Shown: in pieces, positions 33,550 to 42,232 of the stretch
Position numbering within the stretch: position 1 is the stretch's first letter
Layout: each line of letters starts with the position of its first letter
NCBI GenBank assembly: GCA_904377855.1
Contig: CAJFGS010000020.1
Location: 1 to 51,914 of the forward strand
Reading direction: 5' to 3'
DNA length: 51,914 nucleotides
Source of the DNA: Candidatus Avimonas merdigallinarum
GTDB taxonomy: Bacteria; Bacillota; Clostridia; Oscillospirales; Acutalibacteraceae
Made by a program: the position numbers and the translations under genes
The notes under the pieces: model-generated
The model's input: the letters and a program-made list of their open reading frames with translations, nothing else
Databases searched by the model: none
Told to the model about the DNA's origin: nothing

Positions 33550-34944
33550 ATGAATCAGAAAAAGAAATTGCGAATCCGCGCCCTCCGCATTCTCCCCGCG
33601 CTGGCGCTGACAGCGGCGCTGCTGTTTTCGCTGCTGTGCGCGCCGCTGCCGGCCGGCGCGGCCTACGACCTGCCCGAGGACGTATCGATCAGCGCCCGTT
33701 CCGCGCTGGTGGTGGCGCTCGGCCCCACCCAGGCGGAGGATACCGTCCTGTACGAGCTGGATGCCGACGCAATGAAATCCCCCGCCGCGCTGGTGCGGCT
33801 GATGGTGGGGGCGGTGGCGATTGAGCAGATCCGTCAAAAGGACATCGACATGGATAATACGACCGGCACCTATACCATCGACTGCTTCAACCGGATCGCC
33901 GGGACCGGGCTGACCACCGCCAACATGGAGTTCGGGGAGACCTGGACGGTGAGGGATCTGCTGTCGATGTCGATGATCCAGACGGCGGCGGACGCCTGCG
34001 TGACGCTGGCGGTCACCCTGTGCGGGAGCGAGGAGCAGTTCGTGGCGGAAATGAACGCCACGGCCCAGGAAATCGGGTGCGAGAACACCTCCTTTGCCAA
34101 CGTCACCGGTATCGACCACATCAACCAGTATACGTCCGCCCGGGATATCTACCGGATCATGCGGTACGCGATGGATTTCCCGGAGTTTGAGCCCCTCCTG
34201 TCGGCCACGGAATATACCGCCGTGCCGGTGAGCGGGGGGAAGGGGAACCATTCCCTCCCCAACACCAACGATCTGTGCCGGCCGACCAGCGCCTATTACT
34301 ATTCGCCCCTTTCGTACGGGAAGACGGGCTACACCGATTCGGCCGGCCGCTGCCTGGCTTCCGTGGCCAGGGACAGCGGGTACGAGTACCTGGTGGTGGT
34401 GCTGGGATGCCCTGAGAAGAACAGCGAGGGGGAATCGGGGGTCCATTTCCGGGATACCGAAACCCTGTACCGGTGGGCCTTCAACAATTTCACCTATAAA
34501 ACCCTGTTGAGCAAAAATGAGCCGGTGGCGCAGCTCCCCGTCCGGCTGGCCTGGGATCAGGACACCGTCACCCTGGTGCCGGAAACCAACTTTTCCGCGA
34601 CGGTGGCCAACGATCTCGACCCCTCCACCATCCTGAAAAAGGCGACCCTGAACGCCGAGGCGGTGGACGCGCCGGTCACCAAGGGGGAGGTCCTGGGCAA
34701 GGTCGAGCTGTTTATCAACGTCGACCAGAAAATCGGCGAAGTGAACCTGGTGGCCAGCGAATCGGTGGAACGCAGCGAAATCCTGTCCCTCTGGGCGCAG
34801 GTCCAGTCCTTCCTCTCCTCCCCCTGGTTTTACGGGGGGCTGGCGCTGCTCGCGGTGCTGCTGATCGGGTATATTATCCTGAATATCGTGCATAACCGCC
34901 GCCGCCGTCGCCGCCGGATGAAACGGGTGAAAAAATACAAATAA
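33550..34944 (+). CDS. D-alanyl-D-alanine carboxypeptidase-like protein, active site degenerate
   Basis: A 464-residue exported protein with the PBP5/DacF fold. Residues 1-37 are a signal peptide (cleavage after AGA), the peptidase domain is about 45-290, the PBP5 C-terminal beta domain about 300-400, and a membrane helix at about 422-445 is followed by a very basic tail (RRRRRRR, KRVKKYK). Two of three catalytic motifs are lost. SxxK reads ALVR (S to A at 80, K to R at 83), and SxN reads TAA (145-147). KTG is intact in YGKTGYTDSAG. It therefore should not cleave or bind beta-lactams covalently, and may be a structural or regulatory cell-wall protein. The ATG at 33550 has GGTGA upstream; a TTG 6 nt earlier is possible. 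Confidence 0.88.
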   Translation: MNQKKKLRIRALRILPALALTAALLFSLLCAPLPAGAAYDLPEDVSISARSALVVALGPTQAEDTVLYELDADAMKSPAALVRLMVGAVAIEQIRQKDIDMDNTTGTYTIDCFNRIAGTGLTTANMEFGETWTVRDLLSMSMIQTAADACVTLAVTLCGSEEQFVAEMNATAQEIGCENTSFANVTGIDHINQYTSARDIYRIMRYAMDFPEFEPLLSATEYTAVPVSGGKGNHSLPNTNDLCRPTSAYYYSPLSYGKTGYTDSAGRCLASVARDSGYEYLVVVLGCPEKNSEGESGVHFRDTETLYRWAFNNFTYKTLLSKNEPVAQLPVRLAWDQDTVTLVPETNFSATVANDLDPSTILKKATLNAEAVDAPVTKGEVLGKVELFINVDQKIGEVNLVASESVERSEILSLWAQVQSFLSSPWFYGGLALLAVLLIGYIILNIVHNRRRRRRRMKRVKKYK

Positions 34945-35000
34945 CCGCAAAAATACAAACGCAGGGGGCATCGCCTCATGCGTTTGTATTTTGCGGTTTG
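34943..35000. terminator. long hairpin after the PBP5-like gene
   Basis: About 20 bp pair almost perfectly (34943-34963 with 34979-34999, one bulged A), with A/T-rich outer parts. It overlaps the stop codon. The DNA from here to 35305 shows no gene. Confidence 0.7.
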
Positions 35001-35305
35001 CCTTCGGACGGGATTGCGGGGGCGGAAAGCCCTCAGGAGGGTGCGCGGCCGTTTGGCATCTCCCCCGCGCTGCACGCGGCGGAGATGCTGCCGCCTTTTG
35101 GGATTGCGCCCGCCGTCGCCGTTTGGGAAAAGGCGGCGGCCCTTTGCTGGCCGGGAAGCGGCACAGCCGCTGACGGCGTGGCCCGCGCTCCTTTGCCGGC
35201 CGGCTTTAGAGGGAACATGGCTGGAATAAAAACGGATACCGCCGGATTTTCTCCTCTCCCGGGCGGGGGAAGAACAGGGAAAAGAGCAGGGGAAAGGAGG
35301 CGGGG

Positions 35306-35755
35306 ATGGACGCAAGAACAAGGGGGAACTACCGGATGCTCAGTGACAAGGAACTGGTGGAATATGCGCGCTCGGCGCGGGAAAACGCCTACTGCCCCTA
35401 CTCAGGGTTTGCCGTGGGCGCCGCCCTGCTGGCCGAGTCGGGGCGGGTGTACCTGGGGGCCAACAGCGAAAACGTGTCCTTCGGCGGGACGATCTGCGCC
35501 GAGCGGGCGGCTCTGGCGGCGGCGCTGACCGCGGGGGAACGCCGCTTCCTCGCGCTTGCGGTGGCGGCGGGGGACACGCCGGTCGCCCCCTGCGGGATCT
35601 GCCGGCAGGCGCTGGCGGAGTTCGGGGATCTGACCGTCCTGCGCGCCGCGGCGCAGGGGGAGGAAATTTTGCGGACCACCCTTTCGGCGCTCCTGCCGGA
35701 AGCATTTTTGACCTATCGGCCCCAAGACGGGGAGGAACGGAGGGCCCATGGATAA
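35306..35755 (+). CDS. cdd: cytidine deaminase
   Basis: Converts cytidine and deoxycytidine to uridines in pyrimidine salvage. The 149-residue protein has YCPYSGFAVGAAL, the catalytic CAERAAL and the zinc pair PCGICRQ. It is about 15 residues longer than usual because of the N-terminal MDARTRGNYR; AAAGGAGGCGGGG supports this start. The stop overlaps the rsmA start by 8 nt (ATGGATAA), so translation is coupled. Confidence 0.95.
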   Translation: MDARTRGNYRMLSDKELVEYARSARENAYCPYSGFAVGAALLAESGRVYLGANSENVSFGGTICAERAALAAALTAGERRFLALAVAAGDTPVAPCGICRQALAEFGDLTVLRAAAQGEEILRTTLSALLPEAFLTYRPQDGEERRAHG

Positions 35756-36641
35756 CGAACAGAATTTGACCGATATCGGGACCGTCAAGGCCCTGCTGGC
35801 CCGGCACGGGTTCCACTTTTCCAAAAAGCTGGGGCAGAATTTCCTGATAAACCCCTCCGTCTGCCCCCGCATGGCGGAAGCCTGCGGCGCGGACGCCGGG
35901 ACCGGCGTGCTGGAAATCGGCCCGGGGATCGGCGTGCTCACCCGGGAGCTTGCGCGGCGGGCGGCCAGGGTCACGGCCATTGAACTGGACGAACGGCTGC
36001 TGCCGGTCCTGGAGGAAACGCTCGGCGGCTATCCCCACGCCCACATCCTCCACGGGGACGCCATGAAGCTGGATTTGCGGCGGGTCGTCGCCGAGGAATT
36101 CCCCGGGCTGCGGGTGGCGGTCTGCGCCAACCTGCCGTATTACATCACCTCCCCCATCCTCATGAAGCTGCTGGAAAGCCGCCTGCCGGTGGAGAATATC
36201 ACGGTGATGGTGCAGAAGGAAGCGGCCCAGCGGCTCTGCGCCCTGCCGGGGACGCGGGAATGCGGCGCGGTCACCTTCGCGGTGCAGTATTATGCCGAGC
36301 CGGAGGTGCTGTTCCCGGTTTCCCGGGGGAGCTTCCTCCCGGCGCCGAATGTGGACAGCGCCGTCATCCGGCTGAAGGTGCGTAGGGAGCCGCCCTGCCG
36401 GGTGGAGGATGAAGAATGGCTGTTCCGCCTGGTCCGCGCGGCGTTTGGGCAGCGGCGGAAAACGCTGCCCAACGCGCTGGCCGGCGCCGGGCTGGACAAG
36501 CAGCAGGCCGCGGCCGCGCTGCGGGAGGCGGGGATTCCGGAAACCGCCCGGGCGGAGCAGCTGACGCTGGAAATGTTCGCCGCTTTAGCGAAAAACGTCG
36601 AAAAACCGCACACGGTTTTACGTTCTTCCCCTCCCTCTTGA
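35748..36641 (+). CDS. rsmA: 16S rRNA (adenine-N6,N6)-dimethyltransferase
   Basis: Dimethylates two adjacent adenines near the 3' end of 16S rRNA, a late step of 30S assembly. The 297-residue protein shows KKLGQNFLINPSV, motif I VLEIGPGIGVLT, the acidic ELDERLLPVL, the target motif ANLPYYITSPIL and the C-terminal FGQRRKTLPNAL. The family length is normal, with a short extra Ser/Pro tail. It is co-translated with cdd. Confidence 0.96.
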   Translation: MDNEQNLTDIGTVKALLARHGFHFSKKLGQNFLINPSVCPRMAEACGADAGTGVLEIGPGIGVLTRELARRAARVTAIELDERLLPVLEETLGGYPHAHILHGDAMKLDLRRVVAEEFPGLRVAVCANLPYYITSPILMKLLESRLPVENITVMVQKEAAQRLCALPGTRECGAVTFAVQYYAEPEVLFPVSRGSFLPAPNVDSAVIRLKVRREPPCRVEDEEWLFRLVRAAFGQRRKTLPNALAGAGLDKQQAAAALREAGIPETARAEQLTLEMFAALAKNVEKPHTVLRSSPPS

Positions 36642-36689
36642 CAGATGAAAAACAAAATGCCATAATAGCTTTTACAACTTAGGTAAGTT
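36638..36689 (+). promoter_or_regulatory. promoter with palindromic operator, target unclear
   Basis: TTGACA (36638-36643), a 17-nt spacer and CATAAT (36661-36666) overlap the rsmA stop. Just after the expected start site lies the perfect palindrome AACTTA-GG-TAAGTT (36676-36689). No convincing plus-strand gene follows; transcription would run antisense to the RHH gene. Confidence 0.6.
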
Positions 36690-36732
36690 TATGAAGCTAT
36701 TGCGGCGTCAGTTGTCACCATATCGGTGGCTT

Positions 36733-36924
36733 TTATCGTTTTTCCTGTTTATAAGGGGTTTCCCGGGTATAGGGGATCTCCTTTTCCCGCAGATATTGTT
36801 CGATAGCGGCGTCCAAAATCCGGGAAAGCGGAACCCCGCTATCGAGCGAATGGTTGTAGACGGCTTTGTACAGGCCTTTGTCAACCGACGAAGACAGCCG
36901 TTCTCGGTATTTGAGATCGCTCAT
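36733..36924 (-). CDS. ribbon-helix-helix domain protein
   Basis: A 63-residue protein. The pattern KYRERLSSSVDKGLYKAVYN followed by SRILDAAIEQYL matches a ribbon-helix-helix DNA-binding fold: one strand, then two helices. Small proteins of this type repress their own promoter and are common on mobile elements and in toxin-antitoxin loci; no toxin-like partner is seen beside it. GAGGTG stands 7 nt before the ATG. The region has lower GC than the flanks. Confidence 0.75.
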   Translation of the reverse strand: MSDLKYRERLSSSVDKGLYKAVYNHSLDSGVPLSRILDAAIEQYLREKEIPYTRETPYKQEKR

Positions 36925-37053
36925 GACAACACCTCATTCCTTTCCTCTCTGTTGCGGGCTGCAAGCGGGCCGGTTGGCTCTGCCGCAGCCCTCCTTACGT
37001 TGGGAATGCGATATCCAATTTTTTTCACAGCCATGGGCACTTTCGCTATATTT

Positions 37054-37104
37054 ATTATACCCTCAAATGCAGAGAACTTCCATTCCCATAAGTTTCACAA
37101 ACTT
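37054..37104 (-). promoter_or_regulatory. RHH promoter with palindrome
   Basis: TATAAT (minus, 37059-37054) is preceded at 17 nt by the weak -35 TGGAAG. The palindrome AAGTTT-CAC-AAACTT (37090-37104) lies just upstream and between the RHH and XRE genes, a plausible operator for either. Confidence 0.5.
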
Positions 37105-37322
37105 CATCAATAAAACTTTTGTCCGGGCGGTGTTTCCGCAGGGAGGAAACCAGGACCCCTCCAGGGGATTTCCAGCACGGCGGCAGGTATTGCGGCATTC
37201 CCGTTATCGCGTCTCCCCCGCCCGGCGGTTTTGCAGCGGCTGCCGGCAGGCCATGGCGATCAAAAAAAGCGTGCTCTGCCCGGCGAGGGCGGGCAGAGCA
37301 GGAGGGAACAGGAGGGAACACA

Positions 37323-37574
37323 ACGAAAGGCAAACGAGATATTCCACGATACATAGGGCACAATCTGATCTACTATCGGCGGAAAAAAGGGTTAACGCAG
37401 GAGGCGCTTTGCAAAGCGCTGGACTTGACACGCTCTACCTATGCCTATTATGAAATTGGACGCACGCTTCCGACCGTCATGTTTCTAAAAAGGCTGGCGC
37501 AGTATTATGAAGTTACCTTGGACGAACTGCTGGACGAGTCGCTGGAAGAGCAGTCGGAATCGGAAATGGCATAA
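37323..37574 (+). CDS. XRE-family HTH regulator with non-canonical start
   Basis: About 83 residues: IGHNLIYYRRKKGLTQEALC, the recognition part LTRSTYAYYEIGRTLPTV, and an acidic end. No ATG, GTG or TTG lies in frame near the HTH; the nearest is a TTG at 37119, 68 codons upstream across non-coding-looking DNA. AGGAGGG stands 6 nt before an ACG codon at 37323 (T-K-G-K-R), exactly where ATG would be expected. Either ACG is used or a T-to-C change has crippled the gene. AGGAGGGAAC occurs twice in tandem before it. Confidence 0.65.
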   Translation, partial: TKGKRDIPRYIGHNLIYYRRKKGLTQEALCKALDLTRSTYAYYEIGRTLPTVMFLKRLAQYYEVTLDELLDESLEEQSESEMA

Positions 37575-37622
37575 CCGGCAGCGGGCAACGCGCCGGCGAC
37601 AATGGGGGAAGCTGCACGGAAA

Positions 37623-37661
37623 AAGGTTCGCTGCAAAATGTTTCATTTTGCAGCGAACCTT
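37623..37661. terminator. hairpin closing the regulator islet
   Basis: A perfect 18-bp stem (37623-37640 with 37644-37661) with only a TTT loop, about 50 nt past the XRE stop. There is no long T-tail. Confidence 0.6.
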
Positions 37662-37782
37662 CTGAAAAGCGATTGAGGGCTACCGGAGCAAAGGGCCGCT
37701 TCCGCGGCCCGCATTTTGCGTCGGAAAGACGCAGAGCCGCCGCTTTCCGGCTTGAGCGGATATTTATCCACAGCGCGCCTTT

Positions 37783-37824
37783 TTGAAGAAGTCCCTCCGG
37801 CACCGCCGGAGGGACTTCTTTTTC
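37783..37824. terminator. terminator of the murI-argS operon
   Basis: A 16-bp stem (37786-37801 with 37805-37820), T-rich at both ends. It lies 25 nt past the homocysteine methyltransferase stop on the minus strand. Confidence 0.8.
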
Positions 37825-37845
37825 CTGCGCTCGGCAGGGGATGGC

Positions 37846-39057
37846 TCAAAACAGGATGCCGCCGTACTGGGCGGCAAGATCCTCCAGAAGGGGCCGCTCG
37901 ATTTCGCACAGGGAATCCACCAGAAGGCGGCCCGGGAAACGGCGGAGCGCTTCGTCCAGCAGGAGCGGCCGGTCGGTATGCAGCATGATGGGCAGGCGGC
38001 TCATCCCGCCGAATTCCAGCAGGTTGTCGATATCCCCCGGCTGGGTCAGTTCCACCAGCGCGGTGTTCCCTTCCTCCTCCGCGGCGATCAGCCGGTCGGC
38101 CAGATCGCTGTCGCAGGGGATCGGTTCGCCGTATTCCAGATCGTCGGCGAGGAAAAGCGCCTCGCTCTCCACCGCGCAGGCGTCGGTGTCGATTTCCCGC
38201 GGCGCAATGGTGGGGTGCCGGTCCACAATCCCGCGCAGGATGGCCAGGTGCTCGGGCGAGGTGCCGCAGCATCCGCCCACAATGGTCGCGCCCGCGTCCA
38301 GCAGGGGCTGCATCGCCTGACCAAACTGCAGGGGGGAAAGATCCCCCCCGTTTCCCCAGGCGCTGGGCTTGGCGGCCAGAGGGACCGAGGCGTAGGGAAG
38401 CGCTTCCCGGATCGGCTCCTCCATGCAGGCCGGCCCGCAGGAGCAGTTCAGCCCCACGGCGGCGGCCCCCAGCGCCTGCAGGGTGATGACTGACGGCAGG
38501 AAGCGGGCGCCGGAGAGGGTTTCGCCCTCTTCATTGATGGTCAGGGTGACGATGACCGGCTTTTCGGTCCGCCGGGCGGCCAGCAGCGCGGCCCGCGCTT
38601 CGTTCAGGCTGGTCATGGTCTCGCACACCAGCAGATCCACCCCGGCTTCGGCCAGGGCGGCGGCCTGTTCGGAGAAAATCTCCACCCACTCGTCAAACGG
38701 CGCTTCGGCCGGGGACGGGCCCTGCAGCCCGGTGGGGGAAAGCGTCCCGGCGACCAGGCAGCGGCTTTTCGGGCAGGCGTCCACCGCTTCCCGGGTAAGG
38801 GCCGCCAGCCGGCGGTTCAACTCCCCGGTATGGGACTCCAGCCCATAGGCGGACAGGCGGGCGCGGTTCGCCCCGAAGGTGGGGGCGTACAGCACGTCGC
38901 ACCCCGCGAGGATATACCGCCGCTGGAGGTCGGTGACGACGGCCGGATGCTCAAGCGCCCACTGTTCGGGGCAGGCGTCCGCCGGCATCCCCGCCGCCAG
39001 GAGGCGGGTACCGATCGCCCCGTCCAGCAGGAGGGGCGGTTTCCAGGGGAGTTCCAT
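37846..39057 (-). CDS. homocysteine S-methyltransferase family protein with MetH-like stub
   Basis: Residues 1-290 form the homocysteine-binding barrel found at the N terminus of MetH: LLLDGAIGTRLLAAG, the zinc cysteines in GLNCSCGP and GGCCGTSPEHL. After a linker, residues about 340-403 (LPIMLHTDRPLLLDEALRRF, then VDSLCEIE) resemble the beginning of the MetH folate-binding domain. That domain stops after about one quarter of its normal size, and a terminator follows. It can probably methylate homocysteine from a methyl donor or a partner protein; the donor is unknown. Last gene of the murI operon. Confidence 0.85.
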   Translation of the reverse strand: MELPWKPPLLLDGAIGTRLLAAGMPADACPEQWALEHPAVVTDLQRRYILAGCDVLYAPTFGANRARLSAYGLESHTGELNRRLAALTREAVDACPKSRCLVAGTLSPTGLQGPSPAEAPFDEWVEIFSEQAAALAEAGVDLLVCETMTSLNEARAALLAARRTEKPVIVTLTINEEGETLSGARFLPSVITLQALGAAAVGLNCSCGPACMEEPIREALPYASVPLAAKPSAWGNGGDLSPLQFGQAMQPLLDAGATIVGGCCGTSPEHLAILRGIVDRHPTIAPREIDTDACAVESEALFLADDLEYGEPIPCDSDLADRLIAAEEEGNTALVELTQPGDIDNLLEFGGMSRLPIMLHTDRPLLLDEALRRFPGRLLVDSLCEIERPLLEDLAAQYGGILF

Positions 39058-39092
39058 GGGCGTCGAACATTCCTTTCTGTGATGGAAGGCGT

Positions 39093-40784
39093 TTACATCG
39101 CTTCCGGAGCCTCGATTTTCAGCAGGGTCAGGACGTTTTTCAGGGTGGTGCGGGCCGCGGCGCAGAGCGCCAGCCGCGCCTGGAGCAGGGGCTCTTCCTC
39201 CCCCTTGACCCGGCAGGCGTTGTAGAATTTGTGGAAAAGGGTGGCCAGTTCCATGCAGTACCGGGTGATCCGGGCGGGCTCATAGGCTTCGGCCGCCGCG
39301 ACGATTTCGCCGGTGCAGGCCGCCAGATGGCGGATTAATTCCTTCTCCTCCGGCGTGGAAAGCCGCATCAGCTCCGCCTGGGTGCAGGCGCGGGGCAGGA
39401 TGCCGTCCGCCGCGAGGTTTTTGAAGATGGAGCAGATCCGGGCGTGCGCATACTGCACGTAATACACCGGGTTGGAGGAGGACTGCTCCACCGCGAGGTC
39501 CAGGTCGAAGTCCATGCGGGTGTTGGCCTCCCGCAGGTTGAAGAAGAAGCGGGCGGCGTCCACCGGCACCTCGTCCAGCAGGTCGGAAAGCTGGATGGCC
39601 TTGCCGGAACGCTTGGACATCCGGACCACCTCGCCCCCCTGCATCAGCCGGACGAGCTGGATCAAAACCACCTGGAGCTTATTGCCGTCCAGGCCGATAG
39701 CGTCCATAGCGCCCTTCATGCGGGCGACATGGCCGTGATGGTCCGCCCCCCACACGTCGATGCAGGTGTCGAAGCCGCGCTCGAATTTATTCCGGTGATA
39801 GGCGATATCCGCGGCGAAATAGGTGGGGTTCCCGTTGGCGCGGATCAGCACCTCGTCCTTTTCCCCGCCGTTTTCGCTCGCCTTATACCATACGGCGCCG
39901 TCCTTTTCGTAGGTCAGCCCCTTTTGCGCGAGCAGGTCCACCACCGCCTGCACCGCCCCGCTTTTGTGCAGGGAGGACTCCATAAACCACTCGTCGTAGA
40001 CGATCCGGTATTTTTCGAGATCGCGGTGCATCCGTTCGATATTCAGCGGCAGGGCGTAGGCGACCAGGGCCGCCCGCCGTTCCTCCGCCGGGGCGTCCAG
40101 GTATTTGTCCCCGTACAGGGCGGCAAAATTCGCCGCGTGCTCCCGGATGTCGTCCCCATGGTAGGCGTCCTCCGGGAACTCCACCGCGTCCTCCCCCCGG
40201 AGGTGCTGGATGTACCGCGCTTCCAGGGAGACGCCGAACTTTTCAATCTGGTTGCCGGCGTCGTTGACGTAGAATTCCCGCCAGACGGAATACCCCGCCG
40301 CGTCCAGCACCGCGGCCAGGCAGTCGCCCAGCGCGCCGCCCCGGGCGTTGCCCATATGCATGGGGCCGGTCGGGTTGGCGGATACGAACTCCACCATCAC
40401 CCGTTTCCCCTGCCCGTAATCGGAGCGGCCGTAGCTCTCTCCCTGCTCGAGCACGTCCGCGACCACGTCGGCGTAAAAGGCGGGGGAGAGGAAGAAGTTC
40501 AGGAAGCCGGGGCCGGCGGTTTCCGCTTTTTCAAAATAGGTCCCCTCCAGGCTCAGGTGGCGGAGGATGCTTTCCGCGATTTTGCGGGGCGGGAGACGGA
40601 ACGCCTTGGCGGAAACCATCGCCGTGTTGGCCGACAGGTCGCCGTGCGCCCGGTCGCCCGGGACCTCCACCGTGAAGGCGGGGATGGGTTCAGCGGGCAG
40701 TTCTTCCGCCGCCACCGCCGCGCCGAGGGCGGCCAGCACCGCCTCCCGGAGCTGATTTTCCGCCAGCGCTACGATTTTAGACAT
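39093..40784 (-). CDS. argS: arginyl-tRNA synthetase
   Basis: Charges tRNA-Arg. The 563-residue class I enzyme has the HIGH-type motif SANPTGPMHMGNARGG, the KMSKS-type motif RMSKRSGKAIQL, the N-terminal additional domain (GDLSANTAMVSAKAF) and the C-terminal DALR anticodon-binding domain (YVQYAHARICSIFK). The start at 40784 is the conserved MSKIVALAE. The order DUF1934-argS is also found in Bacillus (ywiB-argS). Confidence 0.96.
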   Translation of the reverse strand: MSKIVALAENQLREAVLAALGAAVAAEELPAEPIPAFTVEVPGDRAHGDLSANTAMVSAKAFRLPPRKIAESILRHLSLEGTYFEKAETAGPGFLNFFLSPAFYADVVADVLEQGESYGRSDYGQGKRVMVEFVSANPTGPMHMGNARGGALGDCLAAVLDAAGYSVWREFYVNDAGNQIEKFGVSLEARYIQHLRGEDAVEFPEDAYHGDDIREHAANFAALYGDKYLDAPAEERRAALVAYALPLNIERMHRDLEKYRIVYDEWFMESSLHKSGAVQAVVDLLAQKGLTYEKDGAVWYKASENGGEKDEVLIRANGNPTYFAADIAYHRNKFERGFDTCIDVWGADHHGHVARMKGAMDAIGLDGNKLQVVLIQLVRLMQGGEVVRMSKRSGKAIQLSDLLDEVPVDAARFFFNLREANTRMDFDLDLAVEQSSSNPVYYVQYAHARICSIFKNLAADGILPRACTQAELMRLSTPEEKELIRHLAACTGEIVAAAEAYEPARITRYCMELATLFHKFYNACRVKGEEEPLLQARLALCAAARTTLKNVLTLLKIEAPEAM

Positions 40785-40900
40785 GGGGCTCTCAACCTTT
40801 CTCTGCCGGCGGGGAATCGAATCCCCCGCCGTTTTCATTTCTTTTTCTCTTTCTTTGTTCTTTGCCCGCCCGGGCGGGGAATCCCGCCGTGCCGCGGGCC

Positions 40901-41341
40901 TCAGTTGGACGGGGGCGCTTCCCGGACCGTGACATAGATGTCGTGGGAGGAAGCCATGTCCGAATTGATGTCCAGGGTATAATGGAAATCCAGCGTCCCG
41001 CCCTGCTCGGCCAGGCCGATATGGATGGAGCGGGCGTATACCCCCATCGTCAGGCAGCCGTAGCCGGTGTCGTAATTGCACAGGGTGCGTTTCCCTTTCT
41101 GCAGCACCAGGAGGGAATTCGTCGCCCCCTGCCGCTCCAGCGTAATCAGGTCCGGCCGGATCGACAGGCGGGTGGTCACCCCCTCCATCCCGGTGGACAC
41201 GCTCTCGTCATAGGTCAGCAGGTATCCCCCGTCCGTATGCTCCATGGTGCCGGCGGTGCTCAATTCCACCGTATCGCTTTCTCCGTCCAGGTGCTGAACC
41301 CCCTTGATGGAGATCCACACCGGCTTCCCCTTTTCCGGCAT
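40901..41341 (-). CDS. DUF1934 (YwiB-like) beta-barrel protein
   Basis: A 146-residue calycin-like protein. Typical features are the N-terminal VWISIKGVQHLDGESDTVELSTAG, the middle YLLTYDES and the later MGVYARSIHI and DFHYTLDIN strands. The family has no known enzyme activity but almost always lies before argS, as here (116 nt). It is preceded by murI after 48 nt, so the three share a transcript. Confidence 0.9.
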   Translation of the reverse strand: MPEKGKPVWISIKGVQHLDGESDTVELSTAGTMEHTDGGYLLTYDESVSTGMEGVTTRLSIRPDLITLERQGATNSLLVLQKGKRTLCNYDTGYGCLTMGVYARSIHIGLAEQGGTLDFHYTLDINSDMASSHDIYVTVREAPPSN

Positions 41342-41389
41342 GACGCCGCCTTCCCTTCCGCTGCTTTCGTTTTTTGCCGGCCTGCCGGC

Positions 41390-42232
41390 TCACCGTCCGG
41401 CGGCCGCCGGCTCCGGCCGGTCGACCTGTTCGATATCCAGCGTGTGGATATCGCCCGTCACCTCGCACCCCAGGAACATCGAGGCCACCTTGGTGAAATC
41501 CTGGGGGCGGTCGCTGACGTAAAAATGCAGTTCGCCCGCCTTTTTGGTGCCGTTCAGGGCGCCGTCCCGCCGGAGCTGCCGCTCGCAGTCCTCCGCCGCC
41601 GCTTTCCCGGAATCAATCAGCGTTACCGATTCCCCCATGACGTCCCCGATGACCGGGGCGAGCAGGGGAAAATGGGTGCAGCCCAGAATCACGGTATCCA
41701 CCCCCGCTTCCTTCAGCGGGGTAAGGTACCGCCGGGCGGTGAGGATGGTCACCTCATCGTCCCGGCCAATCCACCCGTTTTCCACCAGGGGGACAAAGAG
41801 GGGGCAGGCCTGCGGGAAGATTTCCGCCGAAGGGAGCTGCTCCCGGATCCGGCGCTCAAACGCCCCCGACTGGATGGTTGCCTGCGTCCCAAGCACGCCG
41901 ATTTTCCGGTTGAGCGTGGCGCGCACGGCGGCGTCCGCCGCCTGTTCCACCACCCCGGTCGCGCGGACCGGGAGGGCCGCCAGGACGTGCGGCGCGACCG
42001 AACTGACCGTGCCGCAGGCGGCGATAATCCGTTTTACGTTTTTTCCCAGGAGGAAGCGGCAGTCCTGCCGCGCATATTTCTCCAGCGTCTCCCGGCTGCG
42101 GTTGCCGTAGGGCACCCGGCCGGTATCGCCGAAATACACAATGTCTTCCCCGGGAAGCCGGCGCATCAGCTGCCGCACGACGGTCAGCCCCCCGAGCCCG
42201 GAATCGAAAACGCCGATTGGCCGGTTGTCCAT
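41390..42232 (-). CDS. murI: glutamate racemase
   Basis: Makes D-glutamate for peptidoglycan. The 280-residue protein has IGVFDSGLGGLTVVRQL, GDTGRVPYGNRS, and the catalytic cysteines in AACGTVSS (near residue 72) and GCTHFPLL (near 184). The usual motif around the first cysteine is ACNT; here Asn is Gly. Both cysteines are present, so activity is expected, and this variant is known to me from related Clostridia. First gene of the murI-DUF1934-argS-methyltransferase series. Confidence 0.94.
   Translation of the reverse strand: MDNRPIGVFDSGLGGLTVVRQLMRRLPGEDIVYFGDTGRVPYGNRSRETLEKYARQDCRFLLGKNVKRIIAACGTVSSVAPHVLAALPVRATGVVEQAADAAVRATLNRKIGVLGTQATIQSGAFERRIREQLPSAEIFPQACPLFVPLVENGWIGRDDEVTILTARRYLTPLKEAGVDTVILGCTHFPLLAPVIGDVMGESVTLIDSGKAAAEDCERQLRRDGALNGTKKAGELHFYVSDRPQDFTKVASMFLGCEVTGDIHTLDIEQVDRPEPAAAGR

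Noticed and set aside
36691-37113. 140-codon plus-strand frame after the promoter at 36638
   Set aside because: It is antisense to the RHH gene, begins without a good ribosome site and shows no recognisable fold; kept only as a transcription question.
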